Part shown: in pieces, positions 1 through 8,896 of the stretch | Position numbering within the stretch: the first letter of the stretch is position 1 | Layout: every line of letters starts with the position of its first letter | Assembly: GCA_028869185.1 (NCBI GenBank) | Contig: JAGWTA010000011.1 | Span: forward strand, 16,834-80,833 | DNA from: Hyphomicrobiales bacterium | GTDB lineage: Bacteria; Pseudomonadota; Alphaproteobacteria; Rhizobiales; Beijerinckiaceae | Direction: 5' to 3' | DNA: 64,000 bases | The notes under the pieces: generated by a model | Told to the model about the DNA's origin: nothing | Database searches by the model: none | Seen by the model: only the letters and a program-made list of their open reading frames with translations | Translations under genes and position numbers: made by a program

Positions 1-664
1 GGTCGCACAATTTCATGACGAAATGCATGTCATGCTCGACAAGCAGCAACGTCAGGCCGCGCTGGCGCAGTTTGGCGATCAGTTCGAGAAGTTCGGCCGT
101 TTCGGACGGGTTCATGCCGGCCGCCGGTTCGTCGAGCATCAGCAATTTCGGTTCGCTCGCCAGAGCGCGCGCAATTTCGAGCAGCCTCTGATCGCCATAG
201 GGCAAATCGCCGCCCGCGCGCCGTTCCTGGTCGGCAAGACCAACAAAGGCGAGGATTTCACGCGCGCGTTCGACAGCGCGCCTTTCGGCCGCACGAAACG
301 AGGCCGTACGCAGCAAGATGGCGCCGATGCCTTCGGGTGTGCGCAGATGCGCGCCGGCCATGACGTTTTCGAGCACCGTCATTTCCCTGAACATGCGGAT
401 ATTCTGAAAAGTGCGCGCCATGCCGCGCCTGGTGCGCTCCCATGTCGGCAATCCGTCGAGCTTGTCGCAGTCGAGCGAAACTGTCCCGGATGTTTGCGCG
501 ATCATGCCGGATATGAGGTTGAACGCTGTCGTCTTTCCGGCGCCGTTGGGCCCGATCAATCCGTGCACGGCGCCGCGCGCGACTGTGAAGCTGACATCGG
601 ACAGCGCCGTCAGTCCGCCGAACTGCACGGTGAGTCCATCGATCCGGAGCAATGGCTCGCTCAT
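1..664 (-). CDS. livG: Branched-chain amino acid/amide ABC transporter ATP-binding protein LivG (partial, 3' end outside window)
   Basis: The cytoplasmic ATPase that powers uptake through LivH/LivM. About 221 N-terminal residues are visible. Walker A GPNGAGKT lies at residues 38-45, a LivG-type signature LPYGDQR replaces the usual LSGGQ, Walker B is LLMLDEP followed by AAGMNP, and the switch histidine is in VEHDMHFVMKL. The start ATG overlaps the livM stop as ATGA, so the two are probably translationally coupled. The C-terminus, and probably livF, lie beyond position 1. The family is clear. The substrate could be branched-chain amino acids, urea or short amides, and the sequence does not decide. 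Confidence 0.93.
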   Translation of the reverse strand, partial: MSEPLLRIDGLTVQFGGLTALSDVSFTVARGAVHGLIGPNGAGKTTAFNLISGMIAQTSGTVSLDCDKLDGLPTWERTRRGMARTFQNIRMFREMTVLENVMAGAHLRTPEGIGAILLRTASFRAAERRAVERAREILAFVGLADQERRAGGDLPYGDQRLLEIARALASEPKLLMLDEPAAGMNPSETAELLELIAKLRQRGLTLLLVEHDMHFVMKLCD

Positions 665-1509
665 ACGCGGGCCCCGATGCGGCGGATGCGCCAGCGCAGG
701 ACGCCCTCTGGCAGAAAAATCACCACCAGCACGATGATGAGGCCATTGATGACCAGTCTGTAATCATGCAGCGGGCGCAAAATCTCCGGCAGCGCGGTCA
801 GAACAAGCGCGCCGAGCACAGGTCCCAGCGGCGAGCCAATGCCGCCGAGCAGCGCGAATGACAGAATGGTCACCGCAGCGTCGAAGCCATATTCGTTCGG
901 GCCGATGAAAGATGAAACATGTGCGTTGAACGCGCCCGCAACGCCCGCGATCGCGGCGGACGCGACAAGCGCGCCGAGCTTGTAGGCCGGCAGATTGACG
1001 CCCATCACGCCGGCGGCGGCTTCATCGGCGCGGATGGCCTCCATCGCGCGGCCGATGCGCGAGCGCGCCACGGCGATGAAAGCGGCAATGGCGACGACGA
1101 GCGTTCCGTAAATCCACAGAAAGCCCGCTTCTTCCGGAATGCCGTTGAGCCCGAGCGCGCCGCCCGCATAATCCCAGTTAAGATAGAGGATGCGCAACAC
1201 TTCCCCCAGACCGATCGTGGCGATGGCCAGATACACGCCCGACAGGCGCAAGGTGGGCGCGCCGATGACATAAGCCAGCGCGGCCGGCGTCAGCGCCGAC
1301 GCCAGCAATGCAACGGGAAAGGGAACGCCGAACTTTACCGACAGCAGCGCAGAAGCATAAGCGCCAACGCCCATGAAGGCAGCCTGGCCGAGCGACAGCT
1401 GGCCGACCGCGAGCACGACATACATCGAGAGAGCCAGCAACGCGTTGACGCCAAGCGCGTAGAGCAGGCTCTGATACGTGAAGAGAAAATTGTCGAGCGC
1501 GTGCGCCAT
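661..1509 (-). CDS. livM: Branched-chain amino acid/amide ABC transporter permease LivM
   Basis: Inner-membrane permease of the HAAT-family ABC transporter, 282 residues, with several hydrophobic segments. It carries the conserved LivM region with GVNLPAYKLGALVASAAIAG and the following AGAFNAHVSSFIGP block. The chosen ATG overlaps the livH stop by one base (TGATG). A GTG one codon upstream is the alternative start. It sits between livH and livG in a continuous minus-strand operon. Confidence 0.92.
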   Translation of the reverse strand: MAHALDNFLFTYQSLLYALGVNALLALSMYVVLAVGQLSLGQAAFMGVGAYASALLSVKFGVPFPVALLASALTPAALAYVIGAPTLRLSGVYLAIATIGLGEVLRILYLNWDYAGGALGLNGIPEEAGFLWIYGTLVVAIAAFIAVARSRIGRAMEAIRADEAAAGVMGVNLPAYKLGALVASAAIAGVAGAFNAHVSSFIGPNEYGFDAAVTILSFALLGGIGSPLGPVLGALVLTALPEILRPLHDYRLVINGLIIVLVVIFLPEGVLRWRIRRIGARV

Positions 1510-2390
1510 CACGCCCTCTTGACGGCTGCGCGGCCAAACAGGCCGCTCGGGCGAAACCAGAGCGTGAGCACCAGCAGCAGGAAGCCGACCGCGTCTTTCA
1601 TCGAGGAAGCGACATAGCCAGCGGTGAAGGTTTCGAGCAGCCCGAGCAAGAACCCGGCCAGAACCGCGCCACGAATGTCGCCCAGTCCGCCGAGAATGAT
1701 GACGGCGAACCCCTTCAGCATCATCTTCTCGCCCATGTAAGGTTCGATGGCGTTGTAATTGAGCCCGATCAGAACGCCGGCGGCCGCGCCGAGCGCGCCG
1801 GAAATGAACGACACGAGATGCACGACGCCCGAAGCATTGACCCCCATGAGTTGCGCGGCGTCGGGATTTTCGGCGAGCGCGCGGATCGAAAGGCCAAGCC
1901 TCGTTTTTTGCAGAAGAAAGGCAAGGCCGCCGACAATCAGCGCAGTTGTCAGCACGATGAGGATTTGCGCCAGCGTGATGCGCAGGCCGAAAACATCATA
2001 AGCGGCGCCGCTGAAAACAGCCGGCGGAAAGCGGCGGATTTCCGTGCCGAACCAGGCTGTCATCAGCGAATAAAGCAGCAGCGTTGCGCCCAGCGTGACC
2101 ATCAGCGAGGACAATTCCGGCGCCTTGGCGCGACGCAGAGGCCCGAGCAGCAATTCGTCCAGGAGAATGGCGCAAAGACCGACGATCAGCGCGGCGAGCG
2201 GCAGCGCCGCCCAGATCGGCAGGTGCGCATAATGCGTGGCGAACAGCGCGACGAAGGCGCCGGCGGAAAAATACAGGCCATAGGTGAGATTGATGACGCC
2301 CAGCACGCCAAACATGAGCGTGAAGCCGAGCGCGAACAGCGCATAGACCGCGCCAGACAAAACGCCATTCAGAAGTTGCTGGGCGAACAT
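1509..2390 (-). CDS. livH: Branched-chain amino acid/amide ABC transporter permease LivH
   Basis: Second inner-membrane permease of the transporter, 293 residues, normal for LivH. The N-terminus LLNGVLSGAVYALFALGFTLMFGVLGVINLTYG (hallmark segment GFTLMFGVLGVINLTYG) and the MGVNASGVVHLVSFISGALG region are typical. It is separated from the binding-protein gene livK by an 89-base spacer with a strong hairpin. This could allow livK to be expressed above the permease level. No obvious strong ribosome-binding site precedes the ATG. Confidence 0.93.
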   Translation of the reverse strand: MFAQQLLNGVLSGAVYALFALGFTLMFGVLGVINLTYGLYFSAGAFVALFATHYAHLPIWAALPLAALIVGLCAILLDELLLGPLRRAKAPELSSLMVTLGATLLLYSLMTAWFGTEIRRFPPAVFSGAAYDVFGLRITLAQILIVLTTALIVGGLAFLLQKTRLGLSIRALAENPDAAQLMGVNASGVVHLVSFISGALGAAAGVLIGLNYNAIEPYMGEKMMLKGFAVIILGGLGDIRGAVLAGFLLGLLETFTAGYVASSMKDAVGFLLLVLTLWFRPSGLFGRAAVKRA

Positions 2391-2438
2391 GAAACCAGCT
2401 TGCGTTTGTTCGGAACCTGCATGCGTTCAGCGCGACAG

Positions 2439-2465
2439 GCGATCCGCGCGACAGGCGCGGATCGC
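2439..2465. repeat. Perfect 11-bp-arm hairpin between livK and livH
   Basis: Arms GCGATCCGCGC and GCGCGGATCGC are perfectly complementary around the 5-base loop GACAG. The motif GCGCGACAGGCG also occurs twice in direct orientation around it. In the direction of transcription (minus) no U-run follows. It therefore resembles a mRNA-stabilising or attenuating intercistronic hairpin rather than a full intrinsic terminator. The function is inferred. Confidence 0.6.
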
Positions 2466-2479
2466 TGCTGCGCGAGAGA

Positions 2480-3610
2480 TCAGGGCAGAAGGCCGAACTT
2501 GCCGCCCTTCATTTCCAGAACGGCGACGCCGCTCGTGTCAGCGGGGTCGCGGTCGGGCGTGAAGGAGAAGTCGCCAAGAACGCCCTTGTGCTTCACCTTC
2601 ACCAGCGCGTCCTTGATCTTTTCGGAATCGGGCGCGCCTGCGGCCTTGATGGCTTCAGCGACAATGAACAGCGTATCATAGGCCTGCGCGGCGAACTGAT
2701 CGGGATCGGATTTATACTTGGCGCGATAATCGGCGACGAATTTCTCGTTGATCGGATCCTTCTTGCCGATGAACCAGGGAGAGCCGACGATCACGCCATC
2801 GGCCGCATCGCCGGCGATTTCGCCGAGCTTGGGGGAGTTGAGGCCGTTGCCGCCGATGACGCGCACGCTGGCGGGAACGCCAAGCGCCTTCTTGGCGAGA
2901 ATGACGCCGGAGGCAGGCTCTACCAGCGCCGAGATGAGAATGGCGTCGGGATTGAGCGCCTTGACCTTCGTCATCTGCGCGGAAAAATCCGTGTCCTTCG
3001 TGCCGAAGGTCTCGGTCGTCAGCGTTTGCATGCCGAGCTTCTCGAGCGTCGCCTTCATCACATCGTAGCCGGACTTCGAGAAGGCGTCGTCGTTGGCGTA
3101 CATGACCGCGACTTTCTTCACGCCAAGCTTGTCGCGCGCCGCCTTGAGCGTGACGGGAATGACGTCGGCTTCCGGCAGGGACGTGCGGAACACATAGGGT
3201 CCGATGGCGGTAATGCCATTTGCGGTGGTGGAGGTGCCGACGATCGGAACCTTGCGCTGGTTGGCGACAGGGCCGGCGGCAAACATTTCGTTCGAGATCG
3301 TCGGGCCGAGAATGAGCGGCACATTCTTCGAGCCGATCAGATTGCGCACGGCGTTGATCGCCTGATCCTTGTTGCCGGCGGAATCTTCATAAGCGATGGC
3401 GAGCGGGCGCCCGAGCACGCCGCCCGCCTTGTTCACCTCGTCCAGCGCGAGGTTGAATCCGTTCTGGATCGCGATGCCATATTTATTGGCCGGACCGGTC
3501 AGGATTTCGACGGCGCCAAGCGTGATGGGATCGGCGGCGCGCGCGCCGACAGCAGAAAAAACGACCGCCGCGGCAAGACCCAGCGGCGCGAGCTTGTTGA
3601 TAATCGACAT
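2480..3610 (-). CDS. livK: Periplasmic branched-chain amino acid/amide-binding protein LivK
   Basis: Solute receptor that delivers substrate to LivHMG. It has 376 residues with a signal peptide (MSIINKLAPLGLAAAVVFSA then a cleavage region near VGARA-AD). The mature part, DPITLGAVEILTGPANKYG, is a type I periplasmic-binding fold of the LivK/HAAT family. The start at the signal peptide is preceded by GAGGGAAG. The longer upstream open frame lacks family similarity and was discarded. It is first in the liv operon. The family is sure and the ligand is not. Confidence 0.92.
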   Translation of the reverse strand: MSIINKLAPLGLAAAVVFSAVGARAADPITLGAVEILTGPANKYGIAIQNGFNLALDEVNKAGGVLGRPLAIAYEDSAGNKDQAINAVRNLIGSKNVPLILGPTISNEMFAAGPVANQRKVPIVGTSTTANGITAIGPYVFRTSLPEADVIPVTLKAARDKLGVKKVAVMYANDDAFSKSGYDVMKATLEKLGMQTLTTETFGTKDTDFSAQMTKVKALNPDAILISALVEPASGVILAKKALGVPASVRVIGGNGLNSPKLGEIAGDAADGVIVGSPWFIGKKDPINEKFVADYRAKYKSDPDQFAAQAYDTLFIVAEAIKAAGAPDSEKIKDALVKVKHKGVLGDFSFTPDRDPADTSGVAVLEMKGGKFGLLP

Positions 3611-3698
3611 CGGAACGCTTCCCTCTTTTTTCTTTGCGGCCGCCTCGCAGGCGCGGCCGCGTCTGACGATTTTCATACCATCGGGAGGAAGCGCCCGC

Positions 3699-3747
3699 CA
3701 GCCGAACGGGGACAGCGAATGACGGGCTACCCCGTTCGGCTGTTTTT
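3699..3747 (+). terminator. Hairpin with 13-bp perfect arms followed by T5 on the plus strand
   Basis: Arms CAGCCGAACGGGG (3699-3711) and CCCCGTTCGGCTG (3730-3742) enclose an 18-base loop, and TTTTT follows on the plus strand. It lies immediately after the stop of the minus-strand RNase T2 gene. In that gene's own transcript the A-run precedes the hairpin and no U-run follows. As an intrinsic terminator it therefore faces transcription arriving from the liv side on the plus strand. It may still act as an RNase T2 3' hairpin. Confidence 0.55.
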
Positions 3748-3750
3748 GCG

Positions 3751-4755
3751 TCAGCGAAGCGGCTGATCGACGAGGCCGGCCGGGCAGCCCTGCGGCGCGG
3801 GCGTTGCGGCGCGAATCAGATCGCCGATCGGCGCGCTGCCGTTGACGTCGCCGGCGATGAAAATATCCAGTTCCGCGATCTTGCGCCCCATGCCGCGCCC
3901 CTGGCAATTGACGGTCACGCGCGCGCCGGCGCCCGGCCCGAACGCCTCGTCGAAAGCTGCGCGGATCGCGTCCGACGACAGGCCCTTGCCGATGTTCTGG
4001 GCAAACAGCTGCTGCACTTTCGAGGCATTCACCTGTTCGGCGAGCTGGGCGGCGCGATTGAAGTAGACGTCGGCCGGCGCTCCGTAGCATGTGCCGTGCA
4101 CAACCCATTCATGGCGCTGCAGGCCCGATTGAAAGCCGGGCATGGCGGCGGCGAGGCGCTCGCGCGTTGCCGGCGACAATTGCGGCTCGGGCAGGCTCGC
4201 CCAATCATGACGCTTGTCCGCCTGAACGAGCGCGGGATCGACATTGCAGTAGAATTTGCCGCGCGGCTGCGGCCACAAGCCATGCAGGCTGAGATGCGTC
4301 GCATCAAAACTCTGCGCCGTTTCGCGCGCGCATTCGGCCTTGTCCATATGCTGCTTGCAGAAAGCGGGCTCCCATCCGAGCGCCAGGACATGCGTCGCCG
4401 CAACGCCGCCGGCGCGCGCCATGCCGGCGCCGGCCGCCCCCGCGCCCGTGGACGGGGCCACCGCCGCCGTTCCCGTCTGGCCGCAACCGATGGCGACCCA
4501 GCGTTGGGCAGGCTCGGCGCCGTCAATCAGGATCTGATAATGCGTGGCCTCGTCCTTGTTCTTGCCGGTGATCTGATAAGCGCGGCCCGGCTGCAGCATC
4601 ACGTCGCCGGGGTTGGTCTGTTTGCGAATGGATTGATACGCGGGACAGGCCTGCGTCGCAGTCAGCGAACCCGACATCGCCACCTGCGCGAGCAGCGCGC
4701 CCGGCGAGAGCGTCAGCGCCGCTGCGCAGACGGCGCGCACAAGAACTTTCATCAT
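3751..4755 (-). CDS. Secreted ribonuclease T2 family protein with N-terminal extension
   Basis: Predicted exported endoribonuclease of 334 residues. The signal peptide MMKVLVRAVCAAALTLSPG ends near ALLAQ. The two catalytic T2 boxes are present: LHGLWP in the first and HEWVVHGTC in the second. Several paired cysteines fit the family's disulfides. About 110 residues between the signal peptide and the T2 core (ending near the Gly/Ala-rich linker) are extra compared with a minimal T2 enzyme. The start has AGGAGA seven bases upstream. It is probably cotranscribed with the GNAT gene upstream. Likely role: periplasmic or extracellular RNA scavenging. Confidence 0.88.
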   Translation of the reverse strand: MMKVLVRAVCAAALTLSPGALLAQVAMSGSLTATQACPAYQSIRKQTNPGDVMLQPGRAYQITGKNKDEATHYQILIDGAEPAQRWVAIGCGQTGTAAVAPSTGAGAAGAGMARAGGVAATHVLALGWEPAFCKQHMDKAECARETAQSFDATHLSLHGLWPQPRGKFYCNVDPALVQADKRHDWASLPEPQLSPATRERLAAAMPGFQSGLQRHEWVVHGTCYGAPADVYFNRAAQLAEQVNASKVQQLFAQNIGKGLSSDAIRAAFDEAFGPGAGARVTVNCQGRGMGRKIAELDIFIAGDVNGSAPIGDLIRAATPAPQGCPAGLVDQPLR

Positions 4756-4784
4756 CCGATTTTCTCCTGAAGGAATTTCCGGCC

Positions 4785-5357
4785 TCAGGCTACAGGGCCG
4801 CCATTGCGACGCCCGACCCAGGTTTCCGGCGGCGCCGTCGACCCCGGCCCCAGCGAGCGCTGCACCATGACGACATCTGTCCATGCGCCAAACTTGTACC
4901 CGACCGCCGGCAGAAAACCGACGCGCTGGAAATGGCAGAGGTCATGCAATTTGAGCGAGGCGACATTGGCCGCGTCGATGTAGCCGATCATCTGGCGAAA
5001 CCCGCTCGCCGCGCAAGCGTCGATCAGCGCCGGCAGCAACGCCTTGCCGATGCCGGAGCGCTGATGATCCTGATGCACATAGACCGAATGCTTGACCGTG
5101 AAGCGATAGGCCGGCCGTTTTCGGAATGGCACGACATAGGCGTAAGCGACGACGGAGCCGGCCTTCTCGACGACGAGATGGGGAAGTTTCTTGTTGTGAA
5201 AATTCTTGCGCCGTCGTTTGATTTCGTCGGGATCGACCGGCTCTCCGTCGTGAATGGCGTTCACGTCGACGCCGCGCGCGATGTGATGACGATAGATCGT
5301 CAACATCGCATCGACATCGGCGTCGGTTGTCGGTCTGATCCTGTAGCCGTCCTGCAT
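4785..5357 (-). CDS. GNAT N-acetyltransferase, phosphinothricin acetyltransferase-like
   Basis: Cytoplasmic acetyl-CoA-dependent N-acetyltransferase of 190 residues. The GNAT core shows SVYVHQDHQRSGIGKALL, in which QRSGIGKAL is the acetyl-CoA pyrophosphate-binding loop. The later NVASLKLHDLCHFQRVGFLPAVGYKFG block is typical of the Pat/MddA group, whose known members act on phosphinothricin or methionine derivatives. The actual substrate cannot be read from sequence. It follows the large decarboxylase gene with a 5-base gap, so the two are probably cotranscribed. Confidence 0.87.
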   Translation of the reverse strand: MQDGYRIRPTTDADVDAMLTIYRHHIARGVDVNAIHDGEPVDPDEIKRRRKNFHNKKLPHLVVEKAGSVVAYAYVVPFRKRPAYRFTVKHSVYVHQDHQRSGIGKALLPALIDACAASGFRQMIGYIDAANVASLKLHDLCHFQRVGFLPAVGYKFGAWTDVVMVQRSLGPGSTAPPETWVGRRNGGPVA

Positions 5358-5362
5358 CGAGC

Positions 5363-7720
5363 CTACTCGCGAACGACATAAGTATAGAGGCGCATTTGCC
5401 CGTTGTCGTCGAATTCGCGGTAGAGACCCTGAATTTCAAGCTCGAAACCGGGAAAAAGATTGGCCTGACGCTCGAAAACCTTGAGATAGTCGATGGCCGA
5501 GCGCGAACGCGCGGTCAGGCGTTCACCCGGAACGACCGTCGCGATGCCCGGCGGATAGACAACGAAAAGCGTCGTCGCGATACGGCCTTCCAGTTCGTCG
5601 AGCGGCACGTAATCGACCGTGTTGCGCGTCAGGTGCGACATGGCTTCGCGCGGCGTCATCACCGGCTCTGGCAGGCATTCGCGCGTGAACTGCGCTTTCT
5701 GCAAGGCGCTGACATTCGACTGCCGGAAAAAATTGTGCATGTCCCGACACAGATCGCGCAGGCGCACGCCACGATAGCGGTTCGGCCGCTTGGCGACGAA
5801 TTCGGGGATCGCGTCTTCGAGCCGCGCATTGTCGTCGTGCAGGCGCTTGAAGGCGACGAGGGCGGAGATCAGCGTGCCCGCTTTCGACGATTCCACGCCC
5901 GGCGTCAAAAGGAACAGCATCGAATTGAGGTCGTTCTTTTCCGGCACGACACGATTTTCGCGCAGATATTGCGCGACGATGGGCGCAGGAACGCCATGCT
6001 CGACATAGGCGCCGGTCTTGCGGTCGAAGCCCGGCGTCAGCAGCGTCAGCTTGTTTGGATCGGTGATCGCGTAATTGGCGACGACGTTGTCGAAGCCGTG
6101 CCAATGCGCGCCCGGCTCGAACTCCCAGAACTTGTCGGAGCTGGCGAGCGCGTCCGTCGCGATCGTCTCCCACGGCACTTCGTGAAAGCCGCCCTCGCGC
6201 GCTGCATCCACGATCTTGACGCGGTCCGGCACGAAGGGATCGAAGAACCAACGGCGGGCCGGGTCGATTTCCTTCTCGTCGAACTCACGGCGAACGGCGC
6301 GCAGCTTCTTGCGAATTTCGACGCCGAGACGAACCGTGTCGTCCCACAGAACTTCGCCTGAACGCCCCTTCATCATCTGTGCGCCGACATCCAGCGAGGC
6401 GAACAGGGGATAGAATGGCGAGGTCGAGGCGTGCTGCATAAAGCTTTCGTTGAAGCGGCGATGCTCCACCCGCCGGGGCTGCCCCTTGATGTGGCGATCC
6501 TTCACGTGGATCTGCGAGGCCTGCGAGAAACTGGCGAGTTGCTTGTGCGTCGATTGCGTCGCGATGATGCCCGGCGAGTCCGGGCCCAGATTGCGCAAGC
6601 CCATCGCAAACTTGTTGGCGTAGATCGGATGGAACTTCATGAAACCCGCCCAGGCCTCGTCGAACAGAATATATTCGCAAAGATGGCCGATGGTTTCGAG
6701 AATGCGCTGCGCATTGTAGATCGTGCCGTCGTAGGTGCATTGTTCGATGACGGCGACGCGGAAGGGCCGCGGCTTGTCGGCGAGCGATTTGTCCTTGACC
6801 AGCGGGTTGGCGCGGATGGCGTCGCGGATCGCCTTTTCGTCGAAGGCCTGCGGCACGATCGGACCGATCAGCCCATAGGAATTGCGGTCCGTCGGCAGGT
6901 AGATCGCGACGCCGCCGGCCAGCAACAGCGCGCCGTGATGGGCGGCCTTGTGATTGTTGCGGTCGAAGAGAACGAGATCGCCTTCGGCCACGAGCGCGCC
7001 GAGCGAAATCTTGTTCGAGGCGGACGTGCCGTTCAGCACGAAATAGGTTTTTTCCGCGCCAAAGATTTCCGCCGCCGCCTTCTGCGCTTTCAGCGCGGGG
7101 CCTTCGTGCACGAGCAGATCGCCGAGTTCGAGTACGGAATTGTCGAGATCGTCTCGGAAAACCGCTTCCCCCAGATGTTCCATGAAGATGCGCCCGATGG
7201 GGCTGCGGCTGTAGAAAATGCCGCCGTTGTGGCCCGGGCATGTCCAGAGCTGGTTGCCTTCCTGGGCATAATCGACAAGGGCGCCGAAAAACGGCGTCTT
7301 CAACGTTTCAGCATATTGCTTCAGGCGCGAAACGAGATTCTTGGCGATGAATTCGGGCGTTTCCTCCGCGAGGAAAATATAGCCGTCGATGAAATCCAGA
7401 ACTTCGACGGGAATATCCTCGAAGCGGCGGCGGCGCACGAGCAGCACGATCGGCATTTCAAGGCCGCGGCGACGCATGAGATTGATGAGCGAGGCGGCCT
7501 TGCCGTCGAGGCCCTTCTTGCCCCAGTCGACGACCATGCAACCGATGGCCGCGTCGGTCTGGACGACGATCTCGGCGTCTTCCGTCTTGCGCGCGCGCAC
7601 CACCTCGAAGCCCAGCCGCTCGATGGCGGCGATGATCTGGTTGACGCGCAAGCCCTCGAGATCATCGGGATCGAAGGGGGGAGCGGCGAAAAGGAAGGTG
7701 AAGCGCTGAAAGAATTCCAT
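5363..7720 (-). CDS. PLP-dependent Orn/Lys/Arg decarboxylase
   Basis: Basic amino acid decarboxylase of 785 residues, the length of the large bacterial inducible class. An N-terminal receiver-like wing domain (about residues 1-130) precedes the aspartate-aminotransferase-fold core, which begins at CPGHNGGIFYSRSPIGR. The PLP-binding lysine is in STHKQLASFSQAS. A C-terminal Orn/Lys/Arg decarboxylase domain follows. ATG at MEFFQRF was chosen because upstream residues of the open frame are not conserved. Which amino acid is decarboxylated, and so whether the product is putrescine, cadaverine or agmatine, is not resolved. A polyamine role is plausible. Confidence 0.9.
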   Translation of the reverse strand: MEFFQRFTFLFAAPPFDPDDLEGLRVNQIIAAIERLGFEVVRARKTEDAEIVVQTDAAIGCMVVDWGKKGLDGKAASLINLMRRRGLEMPIVLLVRRRRFEDIPVEVLDFIDGYIFLAEETPEFIAKNLVSRLKQYAETLKTPFFGALVDYAQEGNQLWTCPGHNGGIFYSRSPIGRIFMEHLGEAVFRDDLDNSVLELGDLLVHEGPALKAQKAAAEIFGAEKTYFVLNGTSASNKISLGALVAEGDLVLFDRNNHKAAHHGALLLAGGVAIYLPTDRNSYGLIGPIVPQAFDEKAIRDAIRANPLVKDKSLADKPRPFRVAVIEQCTYDGTIYNAQRILETIGHLCEYILFDEAWAGFMKFHPIYANKFAMGLRNLGPDSPGIIATQSTHKQLASFSQASQIHVKDRHIKGQPRRVEHRRFNESFMQHASTSPFYPLFASLDVGAQMMKGRSGEVLWDDTVRLGVEIRKKLRAVRREFDEKEIDPARRWFFDPFVPDRVKIVDAAREGGFHEVPWETIATDALASSDKFWEFEPGAHWHGFDNVVANYAITDPNKLTLLTPGFDRKTGAYVEHGVPAPIVAQYLRENRVVPEKNDLNSMLFLLTPGVESSKAGTLISALVAFKRLHDDNARLEDAIPEFVAKRPNRYRGVRLRDLCRDMHNFFRQSNVSALQKAQFTRECLPEPVMTPREAMSHLTRNTVDYVPLDELEGRIATTLFVVYPPGIATVVPGERLTARSRSAIDYLKVFERQANLFPGFELEIQGLYREFDDNGQMRLYTYVVRE

Positions 7721-7840
7721 CGTGCGTCGGGCGTCCCTTGCGAAAACAGCAACCGAAATAGGGCGCAGCCGATGACGAGAGCATGTCGGCGGCGCGCCCT
7801 TATACGCGGTTCGCACGGGCGTGAATACAGCGCTCTGCGC

Positions 7841-8869
7841 CTAAACCGTTTCGGCGCGCAAAATGGCGATGGCGGCGGCCGGCGCGTTGTCGGCGGCGGC
7901 GGCCGCCGCTTGCGGCAGAGCCGGCGCGAGCGTGGCGAAGTCGACGCAAGGGCGGTCAAGCGCGGCGGCGACGCGCGCCAGCACGGAACGGCCGACGCCA
8001 GCGGCCACCAGCGGGCCTGCCCGTTCCTGAGCAGCCGCCGAAAACACCAACCGCGCCGCGTCCTCGATCGCGCGGCGCTGTGCGGCGGCCAGAAAGGCCG
8101 CCAGCTCCGCCAGCGCGCCCGGCGCGCAATCCCGCGCCTCCGCGCCGACCAGCCGGGCGAGACGCGCCTGCGAGGCGGCGAGGCTTTTGTCGCGCCCGTC
8201 CCATGTGGGATGCGCATCGGCGCCTTCGGGCAGCTGGCCGAGAATGCGATGGACATCGGCCATATTGGCGAAAAGATCGGCCATCAGGCCGGTCCAGCGG
8301 CCGCCGAAAGGCGCCAGCGCGACGCCGGCGAACGGAAGGGAGCGGACCATGCCGGTATAGACAAGTTCGCCGCAGGCCAGGCGCCCGGCATCCGTCTCGC
8401 CGCGCGGACGCGGCGTTCCCAGCGCGAAGGGGATCAGGTCGGTCGTCGTCGAGCCCATGTCGGCAAACAGACCGTGCGTCTGCATGCGCGCGGCAAGCGC
8501 GGCCGGCGCAAGCCAATTGGCGGAGGCCACGCGCATCCAGCGGGCGGGAGCCGCCTCGGGCGCCACGAAGCCGTCGAGCGAATAGATCGTCAGCGGCGCC
8601 GGGGACAGGCGCGCCGCCGCGACAGCCGCCAGTTGTGCGACGCCTTCGGCGCGCGTCGCAAAAGCGTCGCATAATTCGCCGGTCATGGCTGCGGCATGGG
8701 CGTCGGCCTGACCCAGAAAACCCAGCGCTTCCGCAAAGGCGCTATCGAGGCGCAGCAGGCCCTCCCACAGCGGACAAGCGATCTGGACCGCTGCGACGAT
8801 CACGCCATCTTCGACGCGCGCGGCTTTCAGATGTGCGCCGCCAATATCCCAGCCTATGATGGAAGCCAT
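7841..8869 (-). CDS. H4MPT-island hydantoinase/oxoprolinase-family protein (MfnF-like)
   Basis: 342 residues with an ASKHA-type N-terminus, MASIIGWDIGGAHLKAARVEDG, and an internal block GLFADMGSTTTDLIPF that is the second phosphate-binding element. This is the family of 'H4MPT-linked C1 transfer pathway' proteins found in bacterial and archaeal C1 islands. The archaeal relative MfnF condenses two precursors in methanofuran biosynthesis. A similar role in bacterial methylofuran synthesis is inferred. The open frame runs far upstream without conserved sequence, so the internal ATG is preferred. The start lies only 27 bases from the divergent HisA-like gene. Confidence 0.82.
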   Translation of the reverse strand: MASIIGWDIGGAHLKAARVEDGVIVAAVQIACPLWEGLLRLDSAFAEALGFLGQADAHAAAMTGELCDAFATRAEGVAQLAAVAAARLSPAPLTIYSLDGFVAPEAAPARWMRVASANWLAPAALAARMQTHGLFADMGSTTTDLIPFALGTPRPRGETDAGRLACGELVYTGMVRSLPFAGVALAPFGGRWTGLMADLFANMADVHRILGQLPEGADAHPTWDGRDKSLAASQARLARLVGAEARDCAPGALAELAAFLAAAQRRAIEDAARLVFSAAAQERAGPLVAAGVGRSVLARVAAALDRPCVDFATLAPALPQAAAAAADNAPAAAIAILRAETV

Positions 8870-8896
8870 GCGTGTGTCCGATTCTTGCGGCGCAGA

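Noticed and set aside
3611..4108. Upstream extension of the LivK frame
   Set aside because: Runs through the RNase T2 gene in another phase. The signal peptide start at 3610 with its ribosome-binding site is clear.
6431..8674. Open frame of about 750 codons opposite the decarboxylase and MfnF-like genes
   Set aside because: Runs antisense over two confident genes and shows no domain.
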